Source: Saccharopolyspora shandongensis (GTDB lineage: Bacteria; Actinomycetota; Actinomycetes; Mycobacteriales; Pseudonocardiaceae). From it: a DNA stretch of 64,000 nucleotides. The stretch lies in NCBI RefSeq assembly GCF_900106995.1, contig NZ_FNOK01000018.1:62001-126000 (forward strand), in the 5' to 3' direction. Positions 17,154 to 25,293 of this stretch are shown here, one piece after another. The translations under genes and the position numbers were made by a program. Positions within the stretch are counted from its first letter, which is position 1, and every line of letters begins with the position of its first letter. The notes under the pieces were generated by a model. That model was given only the letters and a program-made list of their open reading frames with translations. It did not search any database and was not told the DNA's origin.

Positions 17154-18272
17154 GTGATCGAATCTGATGTGGCTGAGCTGATCACTGCCGTAACCGGCCG
17201 TGCCGTGCGCGATTCCGTTCGTCTGGGAGGCGGCGACTCCGCCGCGACGTTCGTCGTGGAGCTCGGCGATGGAGAGCGGGTGCTGGCCAAGACCGCCCCG
17301 GCCGACGCGACCGCCGCCGAAGCTGCCGGCTTGCGGTGGCTCGCCGACACCACGACCGTGCCCGTCCCCGCCGTCCTCGCCACCAACGACCAGTGGCTTG
17401 TCACCGAGCACATTCCCGGCGGTGAGCCCACCGCGACCGCCGCGGAGGCCTTCGGCCGCGGCCTTGCCGCCCTGCACGCCGCCGGAGCGCCCGCGTTCGG
17501 CGCCGCACCACCAGGCGGGCCCACCCACGCGCGCATCGGTGCCGCACCGATGCGCAACATCGCAGCACCGTCCTGGCCGGAGTTCTACGCAGAACACCGG
17601 CTTCTCCCCTTCCTCGCGCTCGCCGTCGACGCACACGCCCTGACCCCCGATGAAGCGCGTGTCGTCGAGGCGGTGATCGAGCGGCTCGACGAGTTCGCTG
17701 GACCGGCTGAGCCGCCGGCGCGGCTTCATGGCGACCTGTGGCACGGCAACGTGCACTGGGGAGCCGACGGGCGGGCGTGGCTGATCGACCCGGCCGCACA
17801 CGGCGGACACCGCGAAACCGACCTCGCGATGCTGCATCTCTTCGGCTGCCCGCACCTCGACCGCATCGTGGCCGCCTATCACGAGGTGGCCCCGCTCGCC
17901 GACGGCTGGCGGCAGCGCATCGGGCTGCATCAGCTGTTCCCGCTGCTGGTACACACCGCCCTGTTCGGGCGGAGCTACACCGCTCAGCTCGTCGCGACGG
18001 CCGAGGCGGTGCTGGGCGACCGGTCCACGTCGGCCTCCAGCATCGTGGAGCGGCTGACCGGCATGATCCGCGCGGACCTCGCGGCGGTGGCGCACATGCC
18101 GCCCGGTGGCGATGCGCCGGCCCGAACGAAAGGACATGTGCGCGGCGGACTCGACGCGCTCGTCCTGGTCCTGGAGCACGAGCTCGGGCGTCCGGTGAAC
18201 TTCCACGAGGCTCGTGCACTGCTGCGCGGCGAGCGCAGCGTCACCGAACTCCGCGAGCGCGGCTCCGATTAG
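17154..18272 (+). CDS. Fructosamine/ketosamine-3-kinase family protein
   Basis: 372 aa APH-fold kinase. Gly-loop region LGGGDSAATFVVELGDGERV, the ATP lysine in VLAKTA, the catalytic loop RLHGDLWHGNVHW and metal-binding LIDPAAHGGHRETDLAML are the fructosamine-kinase signatures. About 90 extra residues follow the usual end of the fold (from TSASSIVERLTG on). GTG at 17154 is preferred because TACCGT, a TANNNT -10 box, ends 7 nt before it, which fits a leaderless transcript. The 3' end overlaps the convergent regulator gene by 4 bp. Family members phosphorylate Amadori-type sugars; the true substrate is unknown. Confidence 0.8.
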   Translation: MIESDVAELITAVTGRAVRDSVRLGGGDSAATFVVELGDGERVLAKTAPADATAAEAAGLRWLADTTTVPVPAVLATNDQWLVTEHIPGGEPTATAAEAFGRGLAALHAAGAPAFGAAPPGGPTHARIGAAPMRNIAAPSWPEFYAEHRLLPFLALAVDAHALTPDEARVVEAVIERLDEFAGPAEPPARLHGDLWHGNVHWGADGRAWLIDPAAHGGHRETDLAMLHLFGCPHLDRIVAAYHEVAPLADGWRQRIGLHQLFPLLVHTALFGRSYTAQLVATAEAVLGDRSTSASSIVERLTGMIRADLAAVAHMPPGGDAPARTKGHVRGGLDALVLVLEHELGRPVNFHEARALLRGERSVTELRERGSD

Positions 18273-19558
18273 GACGCCGGCACACGATCCCGCAGCTCGC
18301 GCCCGAAGTCGCGCACCGTGCTGTCCCCGCTGTCGTTGGCTTCTTTCACCAACGGCGCCAGCCGCTCCTGCACGCGGACAGACCGAAGCTGCCCGACTTG
18401 ATCCAGCAGCTCACCTCCGGTGGCCATCGCCTCGTCGAGTTCCCCGGCCCGCAGCTGGCACAGGGTCAGGGTGCCGAGCTCGAATGCCATCGGACGCGCT
18501 TCGGCCGCCCCGCGGTGAGCGAGCGCTACTTGGGTGTCGGCAATGGCCCGGTCAAAATCACCCACGACCGCGCAGGTGGCTCCGGTGACCGCCGCATGGT
18601 CCGCCGTACCGAACCAGCTCAGCCAAGCCGGACCGCCCGCCGCGCCGAGCGCAAAGGCCTCATCGGCCTGACGCAGCCGCCGGGGCACCAACTCGCCAGC
18701 GTCCAACTCGGCCAGCGCCCATGCCTGGGACGCGGACAACACCGCGTGCTGCACGCCGGTGGCGTGCACCTCGGCCAGCTGCAGCAGACGGAGCGCATCA
18801 GCGGGCTTCCGCTGATGCAGCAGCGCCCGGCCCGATCCGTACAGAACGTGCGTGAGTAGCTTCGTGTTCTCGGCGTCCCGCGCCGTCGTCAATGCCCTCG
18901 CCATGTGGGTCCGGCACTCCTCAGTATCGCCGCAGTCCAGCTGGATCCAGGCCACCAGCAGGTCGGCCCGGGCAAGGAGCTCCAAGACCCTGCGCCGCAT
19001 CCCCTCCCCCAGATCCGAAGAGGCTGCGATCAGGGACAGCCGGGATGTCACCGCCACCGCCGCCGGGCGCGCCGCCACACCACCCAGACTCTGGTCCAGA
19101 TCGCGCAATGCACCCAACGCGTGTTCCGCCGCATCGAGGTCGGTGATCGTCACCGCCCCCAGCGGCTCGGTCAGGGTTTCCAGCGCCATCGGCTCCGGCA
19201 CCTCACTCGGCGCCCGGGTCACGGCCGCGATCGCCGTGGCCATCAGCTCCCGACGGCGGGTGACCTCATCGATCGCCTGCGGCTCGGTACGGCTCACTGG
19301 AATGGGCATGCCAGCCAGTCCCATGTAGCCGCGCGGAATCCCCAGTCCGTCAGCGATCCGGGCCAGCACGTCGTAGGAGATCACCTGCCTCCCGTTGCAG
19401 ATCTCGCTGACCTCCGACTGCGAGCAGCCGGTGCACATGGCGATATGCCGCTGGGAGATGACCTCCCGCAGCAGCCAGAACACCGTGGAGATATCGCGGG
19501 TTGCCAGCGCCGCCCGCATCTGCGGCTTGTCCCACAGGTCTGACGGAACCGATCGCAT
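18269..19558 (-). CDS. XRE-family TPR regulator
   Basis: 429 aa. N-terminal helix-turn-helix (AMCTGCSQSEVSEICNGRQV, then DVLARIADGLGIPRGYMGLA) and a long helical TPR-like region (LLAWIQLDC-type helices, LYGSGRALLHQRKPADALRL). Convergent with the sugar-kinase-like gene, 4 bp overlap. This is one of four large XRE/TPR regulators in the window, three of which sit next to an APH-fold kinase gene. Confidence 0.8.
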   Translation of the reverse strand: MRSVPSDLWDKPQMRAALATRDISTVFWLLREVISQRHIAMCTGCSQSEVSEICNGRQVISYDVLARIADGLGIPRGYMGLAGMPIPVSRTEPQAIDEVTRRRELMATAIAAVTRAPSEVPEPMALETLTEPLGAVTITDLDAAEHALGALRDLDQSLGGVAARPAAVAVTSRLSLIAASSDLGEGMRRRVLELLARADLLVAWIQLDCGDTEECRTHMARALTTARDAENTKLLTHVLYGSGRALLHQRKPADALRLLQLAEVHATGVQHAVLSASQAWALAELDAGELVPRRLRQADEAFALGAAGGPAWLSWFGTADHAAVTGATCAVVGDFDRAIADTQVALAHRGAAEARPMAFELGTLTLCQLRAGELDEAMATGGELLDQVGQLRSVRVQERLAPLVKEANDSGDSTVRDFGRELRDRVPAS

Positions 19559-19663
19559 CAGCCGTCCCCTTCGGTCACCGTTGCCCGAATTAACTCACGG
19601 TTACCAGTCAAATACTACGAGTCGGAACCGCTGTTCCGGCCTGAAGGGCCCGGCCGCTGGTGC

Positions 19664-19819
19664 TCACGAGGCCGAGGAGCGCCGCATCAGGCGCCGCAGG
19701 TCGTCCTCGGTGATCCCGTCGCGCCAGATCGGCAGCTCCAGCATCGATGTCCACTCGCTGCTCACCTGACGCCCGTCGCTGAGCTGCACGAACCCCCGGA
19801 ACCCATGCTGCCTCGTCAC
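19664..19819 (-). CDS. Small hypothetical protein
   Basis: 51 aa from GTG (MTRQHGFRGFVQLSDGRQVS, then a segment ending DDLRRLMRRSSAS). The composition is protein-like, with a hydrophilic strand-strand-helix pattern, and it is in a different frame from the neighbouring open frame 19820-19970, which may itself be the tail of a decayed gene (LVSWFGTSTVEWRSPWARAT). No family recognised. Confidence 0.45.
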   Translation of the reverse strand: MTRQHGFRGFVQLSDGRQVSSEWTSMLELPIWRDGITEDDLRRLMRRSSAS

Positions 19820-20232
19820 CGATCGGGGCGCCGTCCAACGGCGTCACGGGGTGGTCGTGGCCTTCAGCGTGGGCACGGAGCTGCGCCGCGGCCGTGGCTC
19901 GAGCCCACGGACTCCTCCACTCCACAGTGGATGTTCCGAACCACGACACGAGCGTAGGTGCCCCCGGCACGGTCGGTGTCCCTTGGCTGATGCTGTCGGC
20001 TTCGGCACGCAGCGCCGCGGCGTAGCTGGTGCGGCGCAGTCGCCTTGAGGCGGTTACTAGCGCTGCAGGCGAGCTCTGCCGCAGGCGAGCCCCACGCCGA
20101 TCACCGCGGCGTGTCGGCTCGTAGTCCGGTCAACATGTCAAGAGCTCACCAGACTCAAGCACACCCCTACGGTCGGTTCTTTCTGGATATGGACTGCCGC
20201 CTAGACCTCGACCTGGCTGCTTAGAAGGTGAG
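19820..20232. other. No supported gene
   Basis: Apart from a minus-strand open stretch to 19970 and the 29-bp dispersed repeat at 20063, nothing is recognisable. The stretch separates two minus-strand genes. Confidence 0.4.
20063..20091. repeat. 29-bp dispersed repeat, copy 2
   Basis: Same unit as 8812-8840 with two substitutions; the internal direct repeat GCAGGCGAGC is perfect here. Confidence 0.5.
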
Positions 20233-21108
20233 CTACGCCCGATGGTGCTCGGCCCAGGCGCGGGCGGTCGCCGCCATTGTTTGTGCCCAGGGGATCGGGT
20301 GATCCCGCTCGATCTCGTTCCACATGCCCCTGTTCACGCGGGCGAACACGGCGACATGCTCGGGATCGGCGGCGGCGTAGGCGGGAAGCCGTGCGGCGAT
20401 GGTTTCGGCTTGGGTGATGGTGTGGCCGTGAGCAATGAGTCGCAGCAGCCAGAACGCCGGGTCGGTCCAGGACTGCGCCGGCGTCGCCCACGCCCAGTCG
20501 ATCAGCCACGCCTGACCGTGCGAGATCAAGACGTTGTCCGGCATCCAGTCCGTGTGCGTGAGTGATTGCCCAGCGAAGATCAGGGCGTCCGCGGGATCGT
20601 CGACGTAGGTTCGTAGGCGCGTCTCGATAGGCTTCCACGGGCCGGGACCTGCCGGGATCTCGATGTCGCTCAGAGCGTGCATGAGTTCCACGACCAGATC
20701 AATGTCCGGTGAGCCTGGCCCGTAGTGCGCTGACCGGCCGTCAATATGCTCGAAACCCAGGACGTTCCATCCGCCTTCATCGAACTGCCACAGCAACGCG
20801 GGTGAAATTCCCTTGACCAACGGCGCCGCGGCGGCCTCGCGAGCCTGGGTGATGACCATCCGGTGATCGGACGGCAGCCCTTTGACGAAGAGCCTCCCGT
20901 CGCGGGTCTCCAGTGCGGCGGCCAGCGGCGAGTTCTTCCCGTCGGTCACGGCGTGGCCCGAGATGATCGGCCCCGTCCGGGCCGTGATCGACTCGATGAG
21001 AGAGCCGGGCAGATCGGCCCATCGGAGACGTTTCGCCAACAGTAAGTCCTTACGAGACAGAGCGGGCGACCCGGCATGATCACCGGGCCGCCCACAGCGG
21101 TCGGTCAC
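20233..21108 (-). CDS. APH-fold phosphotransferase (aminoglycoside phosphotransferase superfamily)
   Basis: 291 aa. Catalytic loop LTHTDWMPDNVLI (H-x-D and the Asn five residues on) followed by the metal-binding Asp in AWLIDWAWA, then the helical C-lobe. The phosphate loop and Lys are in ALETRDGRLFVKGL. GTG start at 21108 allows an N-terminal extension; later starts are possible. Such kinases outside resistance clusters have varied small-molecule or unknown substrates. It points towards the 19.8 kb region and is not in an evident operon. Confidence 0.75.
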   Translation of the reverse strand: MTDRCGRPGDHAGSPALSRKDLLLAKRLRWADLPGSLIESITARTGPIISGHAVTDGKNSPLAAALETRDGRLFVKGLPSDHRMVITQAREAAAAPLVKGISPALLWQFDEGGWNVLGFEHIDGRSAHYGPGSPDIDLVVELMHALSDIEIPAGPGPWKPIETRLRTYVDDPADALIFAGQSLTHTDWMPDNVLISHGQAWLIDWAWATPAQSWTDPAFWLLRLIAHGHTITQAETIAARLPAYAAADPEHVAVFARVNRGMWNEIERDHPIPWAQTMAATARAWAEHHRA

Positions 21109-21164
21109 TCGGTCACTGGTACGGGACGTCGCTGGAGGAGCTACACGCGCACATCACCATGAGA

Positions 21165-21700
21165 CCATCGGTGTCGGCGGCTACGCGATCGCCTACGGCT
21201 CCCACGCCCACACCCACGCCCGCCCCTACTCGGACCTGGATCTGCTGTTCGTCCATGACCAGCCCGCCACACCCTCCCCAGCCTGGTCGACGCCGTGATC
21301 GACCTGCACCACCGCGAGGGCCTGGAGCTCGACACCGAAGTCCGCCACGACGTCAAACTCTGCGCGACCAGCGCCGACATCGACACGCCACCGCGCTGGC
21401 CGGGTTCGGCGCCCCGCGCCTGCGAATCACTCCGGTCACCGACGATCCAGCCGTGCTCAACGCCGCTCCTTTTCGGCTCCGGCTGTTCCTCTCGGCGCTG
21501 TCCGGGCCGCACCTGTTCCTGGCCGGGGGCCTCACGGCCTACCGCCGCCACACCGATGCCGCCGACCGGGCCACCGCCCAGCTCGCCCTGGCCCTGCTCG
21601 ACGAGACCGAAACGGTCACGGTCACCGCTGCCGCCGCGCACCTGCTCAGCGGTCCCGGGGGTGAACGCGGGAAAGACTGGCTCGGTTGGGAACCCAGCGA
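21165..21700 (+). pseudogene. Frameshifted nucleotidyltransferase-domain gene
   Basis: The plus strand encodes a Pol-beta-type nucleotidyltransferase in pieces. The first frame carries AIAYGSHAHTHARPYSDLDL, matching the G-S...D-x-D active-site motif. A frameshift near 21283 continues in DAVIDLHHREGLELDTEVRH, and a second near 21390 continues in FGAPRLRITPVTDDPAVLNA through AAHLLSGPGGERGKDWLGW. The reading is lost about 140 bp before the IS element. It is therefore a decayed and truncated gene; its original partners may be the kinases nearby. Confidence 0.65.
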
Positions 21701-21740
21701 ACTCGACGGTGGTGTCGGCGGATGTGCCGTCGAGCTCATC
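21696..21740 (-). pseudogene. Possible Lsr2 N-terminal fragment
   Basis: Minus-strand codons read DELDGTSADTTVEFA, aligning at 11 of 15 positions with [15 protein letters not shown] of the lsr2 gene at 29476. The similarity stops on both sides. If real, it is a scrap of an lsr2-like gene at the recombination junction next to the IS element. Confidence 0.35.
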
Positions 21741-21838
21741 ACCTTCTACCCCTTCGAGACTCAGGGCTTCTGGCGTCATCCCGGGCCAGCAGGCCGGCCG
21801 GCGCGCGGGTGGCGGGTTGAAGATGTTGTCGGCGTGGC

Positions 21839-21889
21839 GCTGATGGCGCTTTCTGAATAGGGTCCTGTCGCTGATTGCGTGATCAACAT
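21839..21889 (+). repeat. Left 51-bp inverted repeat of the ISL3-like element
   Basis: Begins GCTGATGGCGCTTTCTGAAT and is the exact reverse complement of 23305-23355. This is longer than most ISL3 ends; the inner part from GGGTCC could be the canonical tip. Confidence 0.85.
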
Positions 21890-21967
21890 CTTGAACCCCG
21901 TTTCGGGTGTGGTCCCACGGGTCTGTGATCATGATCGCGGTGTGATCATGGTTGGTTAGCGGACCTG

Positions 21968-23294
21968 TTGCCGCACTTGGCCGGAGTGACGGTCGAGAAG
22001 GTCGAGCAGGCTCCGGGCGGGGTGCGGATCTGGGCATGTGCCAAGGCGAGTGCGAGTGCCTGTTCGTCATGTGGGGTGGGGTCTCCGCGGGTTCATAGCC
22101 GCTATGACCGTCGGGTGGCTGACGCGCCGGTGGCGGGACTACCGGTGGTGCTGTGTCGGCGACTTCGCGGTCAAACGCCGCCGCAGCTACGGGACCATCC
22201 TGCTCGACATGGCTACACACCGGCCGATTGACCTGCTCGCCGACCGCGCCGCGGATAGCCTCGCCGAGTGGCTGCGCGCGCACCCTGGCGTAACCATCGT
22301 CTGTCGTGATCGTGCTGGCGCGTATGCCGAAGGTGCGCGCCTGGGCGCGCCCGGTGCTCGGCAAGTAGCCGACCGCTGGCACCTCTGGCATGGCCTGGCC
22401 GGCTATGTCGAGAAAACGATCCGGCAGCATCGCCATGACCTGCGCGATCCCGAACACGATATCCCCGAGTCTGAACCAGATCCCGCTGGCCCGGTGAACG
22501 TTGAACAGATCGCGATCGCCGCAGACATTGACCGCGTCGAGGCGCAAGCCGTGGTCGTCCGGATCCGTGAGCACTACCAGGACGTGCAACGACTCCTGGC
22601 CCACGGCGAATCGATCAGCGGGATCTCCCGGTCACTGCGGCTGGATCGCAAGACCGTGCGGCGGTTCGCTCGGGCAGCGACCGTTGAGGAGTTGCTGATC
22701 AAGCAGCGGGACGGCCGTCCTGGGCCGCTGGAGCGGTTCAAACCATACCTGCGTGAGCGATGGAACCAGGGGTGCACGACGGCGACGGTCCTGCTGGCCG
22801 AGATCCGCGAGCAGGCCTACACCGGCAGCTATCCGGCTCTGACCCGCTATCTCCGTCTCTTTCGGACAGTTGGCACCGCGCCCCCTGCCACCCCAGCCCC
22901 GGCAAAGGTCCGAGACGTGACTCGATGGATGCTCCAACATCCCGACGACCTCGATGACCGGGAACGCGGTCGGCTGAACGAGATCCTGGCCCGCAGCTCA
23001 GCCCTGGAAAGGTTGGCCTATCACGTCGCGTCTTTCGCGGAGATGATGACGGGCCTGCATGGTGAACGCCTGGATGAATGGATCACTGCGGTGGAAGCGG
23101 ATGACTTCCCGCAGTTGCACTCGTTCACCGCTGGGCTCGCTCGCGACCGCACTGCGGTGGTCAACGGGCTCACGATGGAACACAACTCCGGTGCGGTCGA
23201 AGGCGCCGTGTCGCGTTTGAAATCGGTCAAGAGAAGCATGTACGGGCGGGCGAAGTTCGACTTGCTCCGCAAGAAGGTCCTCTGCCGAGTCTGA
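21968..23294 (+). pseudogene. ISL3-family transposase, deleted and frameshifted
   Basis: The N-terminal part (zinc-finger CSSCGVGSPRVHSRYDRR, then DAPVAGLPVVLC) is in one frame to about 22150. The catalytic part continues in another frame with VGDFAVKRRRSYGTILLDM, VICRDRAGAY-type and ADRWHLWHGLAGY motifs to MYGRAKFDLLRKKVL at the end. Between VVLC and GDFAV the usual roughly 90-residue segment, including the helix-turn-helix, is missing. The normal ISL3 C-terminus is retained. Confidence 0.8.
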
Positions 23295-23304
23295 GCCGAC
23301 CCAC

Positions 23305-23355
23305 ATGTTGATCACGCAATCAGCGACAGGACCCTATTCAGAAAGCGCCATCAGC
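23305..23355 (-). repeat. Right 51-bp inverted repeat of the ISL3-like element
   Basis: Exact reverse complement of the left end. Its outer bases supply the TGA stop for the minus-strand gene starting at 23494. Confidence 0.85.
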
Positions 23356-23494
23356 CCTGGCGGACCGCTTCGGCAAGCCAGTCCTGGGCGCGCTGCCACG
23401 GCCCGCATCCGGTACGGGCACGCTCAATGTGCAGCAACGTGATCCCCATAGCCCGCGCCAGTGTCGCGCCACGGGCCGCGACCAGGCTGGCCAT
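23351..23494 (-). pseudogene. Small gene truncated by the ISL3-like element
   Basis: 47 codons from ATG with a very good AAGGAG Shine-Dalgarno 7 nt upstream (MASLVAARGATLARAMGITL, then ERARTGCGPWQRAQDWLAEA). The last codon and the stop fall inside the IS end repeat, so the original C-terminus was probably longer. Family not recognised. Confidence 0.5.
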
Positions 23495-23626
23495 GCTCGT
23501 CTCCTTCGCACACGCTGGGGTAGTGGCTGGCCGAGTCCGCGCGGGATCGCCGCATTGCCCCACCGCGATGCTTGACGGGCCGGTCCTCACCAGCTGATCC
23601 GTTGATCCGCGGATAGGCTCAGTTCC

Positions 23627-24469
23627 GTGAACGGGACTGGGGTCGCGATGCCGGATCTACGGCGGACAGGATGCGCCTGCGCCGTGACGCGGGCGGAGAC
23701 CGAACTAGGGGTGCGGCTGGATACGTCCCGGGCGGTGGTGAAACGCCGGACGTGGGGGGCGCCGTCGAATGCGGGCACGTGGGTTCGGCTTCAGGTCTGG
23801 CCGGTCGAGCATCCGGCGGTGGAGCGGGTGCCTGGTGTGGTGGCTGCCTCCGAATTGGTGGGGGTTCCCCGACCGGCGTGGTATCGCGGTGTGCGCTGGG
23901 ATGCCGACGGGCTGATGTGGCGGGCCGACGAACTGGACCTCATCACACAGCCCCCGGTGATCCCAGCCGGAACACTGACCAGCGATCCCGGCTTCTCCGA
24001 CGACTGGTGGCGTGACCTGGAACGTGCGCTGGACGCGGTGGCAATCGCCGCCGTGCCGCTGCCGCAGCAGACGGTGACTCAGCAGCGGTTCACCGAGCGG
24101 ATCACCACGGTGTTCGGAGCCGAGGTGGACACCACGGTGACCGAGTGGGGCGGGCTCCACGGGGACATGGGCTTCGCCAACCTCACGGCCCCGGAGTTGG
24201 TCCTGCTTGATTGGGAAGAGTTCGGGCGCGGCCCGGTCGGGCTGGATCACGCCCGGCTGTGGGCCGACGCGCTGGCCGCACCCGGTTTGGCGCAGCGGTG
24301 CGCAGCCGAATTCGCCCCGTACCTGGACAGCAAGCAGGGCCTGCTGTGCCGGGCCTACAGCCTGGCCCCGCTGTTGACGCTTCCGGACACTGAGCCGCTG
24401 CGGGCACCGGCGGAACTCGCCGCCGTCGAGGTCTCCGCCGCGCTGCGGCGCTCCAGCAGCCGCCGGTAG
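23627..24469 (+). CDS. APH-fold phosphotransferase family protein
   Basis: 280 aa. Kinase C-lobe motifs: GLHGDMGFANL (catalytic loop), LVLLDWEEFGRGP (metal Asp), then GLDHARLWADAL. The N-lobe is degenerate in sequence (VVKRRTWGAPSNAGTWVRLQ). GTG at 23627 lies 11 nt after TAGGCT, a TANNNT -10 box, so a very short or leaderless 5' end is likely. Convergent and overlapping by 115 bp with the aldo/keto reductase gene. It may belong functionally to the putative peptide cluster on the right. Confidence 0.7.
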   Translation: MNGTGVAMPDLRRTGCACAVTRAETELGVRLDTSRAVVKRRTWGAPSNAGTWVRLQVWPVEHPAVERVPGVVAASELVGVPRPAWYRGVRWDADGLMWRADELDLITQPPVIPAGTLTSDPGFSDDWWRDLERALDAVAIAAVPLPQQTVTQQRFTERITTVFGAEVDTTVTEWGGLHGDMGFANLTAPELVLLDWEEFGRGPVGLDHARLWADALAAPGLAQRCAAEFAPYLDSKQGLLCRAYSLAPLLTLPDTEPLRAPAELAAVEVSAALRRSSSRR

Positions 24470-25293
24470 GACGCCACCAGCCGCGTGTTCACGCTGAGCC
24501 GGGGTGCTGTGATCAGTTCAGCAAGGTGCGCCGGGGTGCTGGCGCCGACGGCGACCCGCTCCACCCCGTCAGGCACCGCGCGCGCCAAGCGCAGCGCGGC
24601 TTGCCACCGCGTGGATTCCTGGCCTGGGGCCAGGAACTGGCATGGGTCGACCTCGCGCCAGACCGGATCCTGGGTATCACCGCCGAACGGGCTCATCCCC
24701 CACAACCTGGCCCCGCAGCGTGCAGCGAGGCCCTCTGCCGCGGTGAGGGCCTGCGAGGGTGTCAGCAGCCCAGAGCGGGTCATGACCAGCCCCGGCCTGG
24801 GCCAGTCGTCGCGTATCGCGGCGACTGCCGGGAGCACCTGGTCGGGATTCCAGGTGGCGATGCCCCAGCTGCGGCACCATCCGCGCCGGGCGGCGCGGGC
24901 GAGGACCACGGCGGCCTGCGCCAGCTGCTCGGCGGCGTGGTGGACCGGCAGGCCGGCCAGGCTGCGTTCGGGATTGTGCAGCCACAACACCGCAGGAGGC
25001 TGGCCCAGGCTCCGCACCGCAGCCTCGGCGGAGGACCACAGCCGCTGCGGGTCCAGGCTGTGAGTGTTCCTGCCGGTTGCGGTGTTGTGGTGGTAGCCGA
25101 TCTTCGTGCATACCGTGAAGCGGTCGAGGAGGTTTCCGGCGGCGTCGATGAGTTGCTGATGGGCGGTGCCGTGCTGGTAGTGCGGCGCGGTATCCACTGT
25201 GGTCACGCCGAAGGTGAGCGCCGCTCGCAGCAGCTGCGGGGTTAGTCGAGTGCGGTGTAGGCCGAGCACAACGCGGGCGTGGCTTCCGTGCAC
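24355..25293 (-). CDS. Aldo/keto reductase family protein
   Basis: 312 aa TIM-barrel oxidoreductase. Family phrases: LGLHRTRL..., TFGVTTVDTAPHYQHGTAHQ (the catalytic D...Y region), CTKIGYHHN, LWLHNPERSL and WGIATWNPDQVLP. NADPH-dependent by family. GTG at 25293 is chosen because GGAGGAGGG lies just upstream; it overlaps the oxygenase gene by 52 bp, so the two are translationally coupled. The 3' end overlaps the convergent kinase gene. Confidence 0.8.
   Translation of the reverse strand: MHGSHARVVLGLHRTRLTPQLLRAALTFGVTTVDTAPHYQHGTAHQQLIDAAGNLLDRFTVCTKIGYHHNTATGRNTHSLDPQRLWSSAEAAVRSLGQPPAVLWLHNPERSLAGLPVHHAAEQLAQAAVVLARAARRGWCRSWGIATWNPDQVLPAVAAIRDDWPRPGLVMTRSGLLTPSQALTAAEGLAARCGARLWGMSPFGGDTQDPVWREVDPCQFLAPGQESTRWQAALRLARAVPDGVERVAVGASTPAHLAELITAPRLSVNTRLVASYRRLLERRSAAETSTAASSAGARSGSVSGSVNSGARL

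Larger units (their letters stand above)
21839..23355 (+). mobile_element. Defective ISL3-like insertion sequence
   Basis: 1517 bp bounded by perfect 51-bp inverted repeats and carrying one transposase gene of the ISL3 type. The transposase is internally deleted and frameshifted, so the element cannot move by itself. No direct target duplication was seen in the 8 bp outside the repeats. It separates the nucleotidyltransferase pseudogene from the small gene at 23351, whose last codons lie in the right end. Confidence 0.8.

Noticed and set aside
21141..22604. Long minus-strand open frame (about 487 codons)
   Set aside because: It runs antisense across the nucleotidyltransferase pseudogene and the ISL3-like transposase, both recognisable on the plus strand. 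Its product is low-complexity and Arg/Pro/His rich, typical of a high-GC shadow frame.
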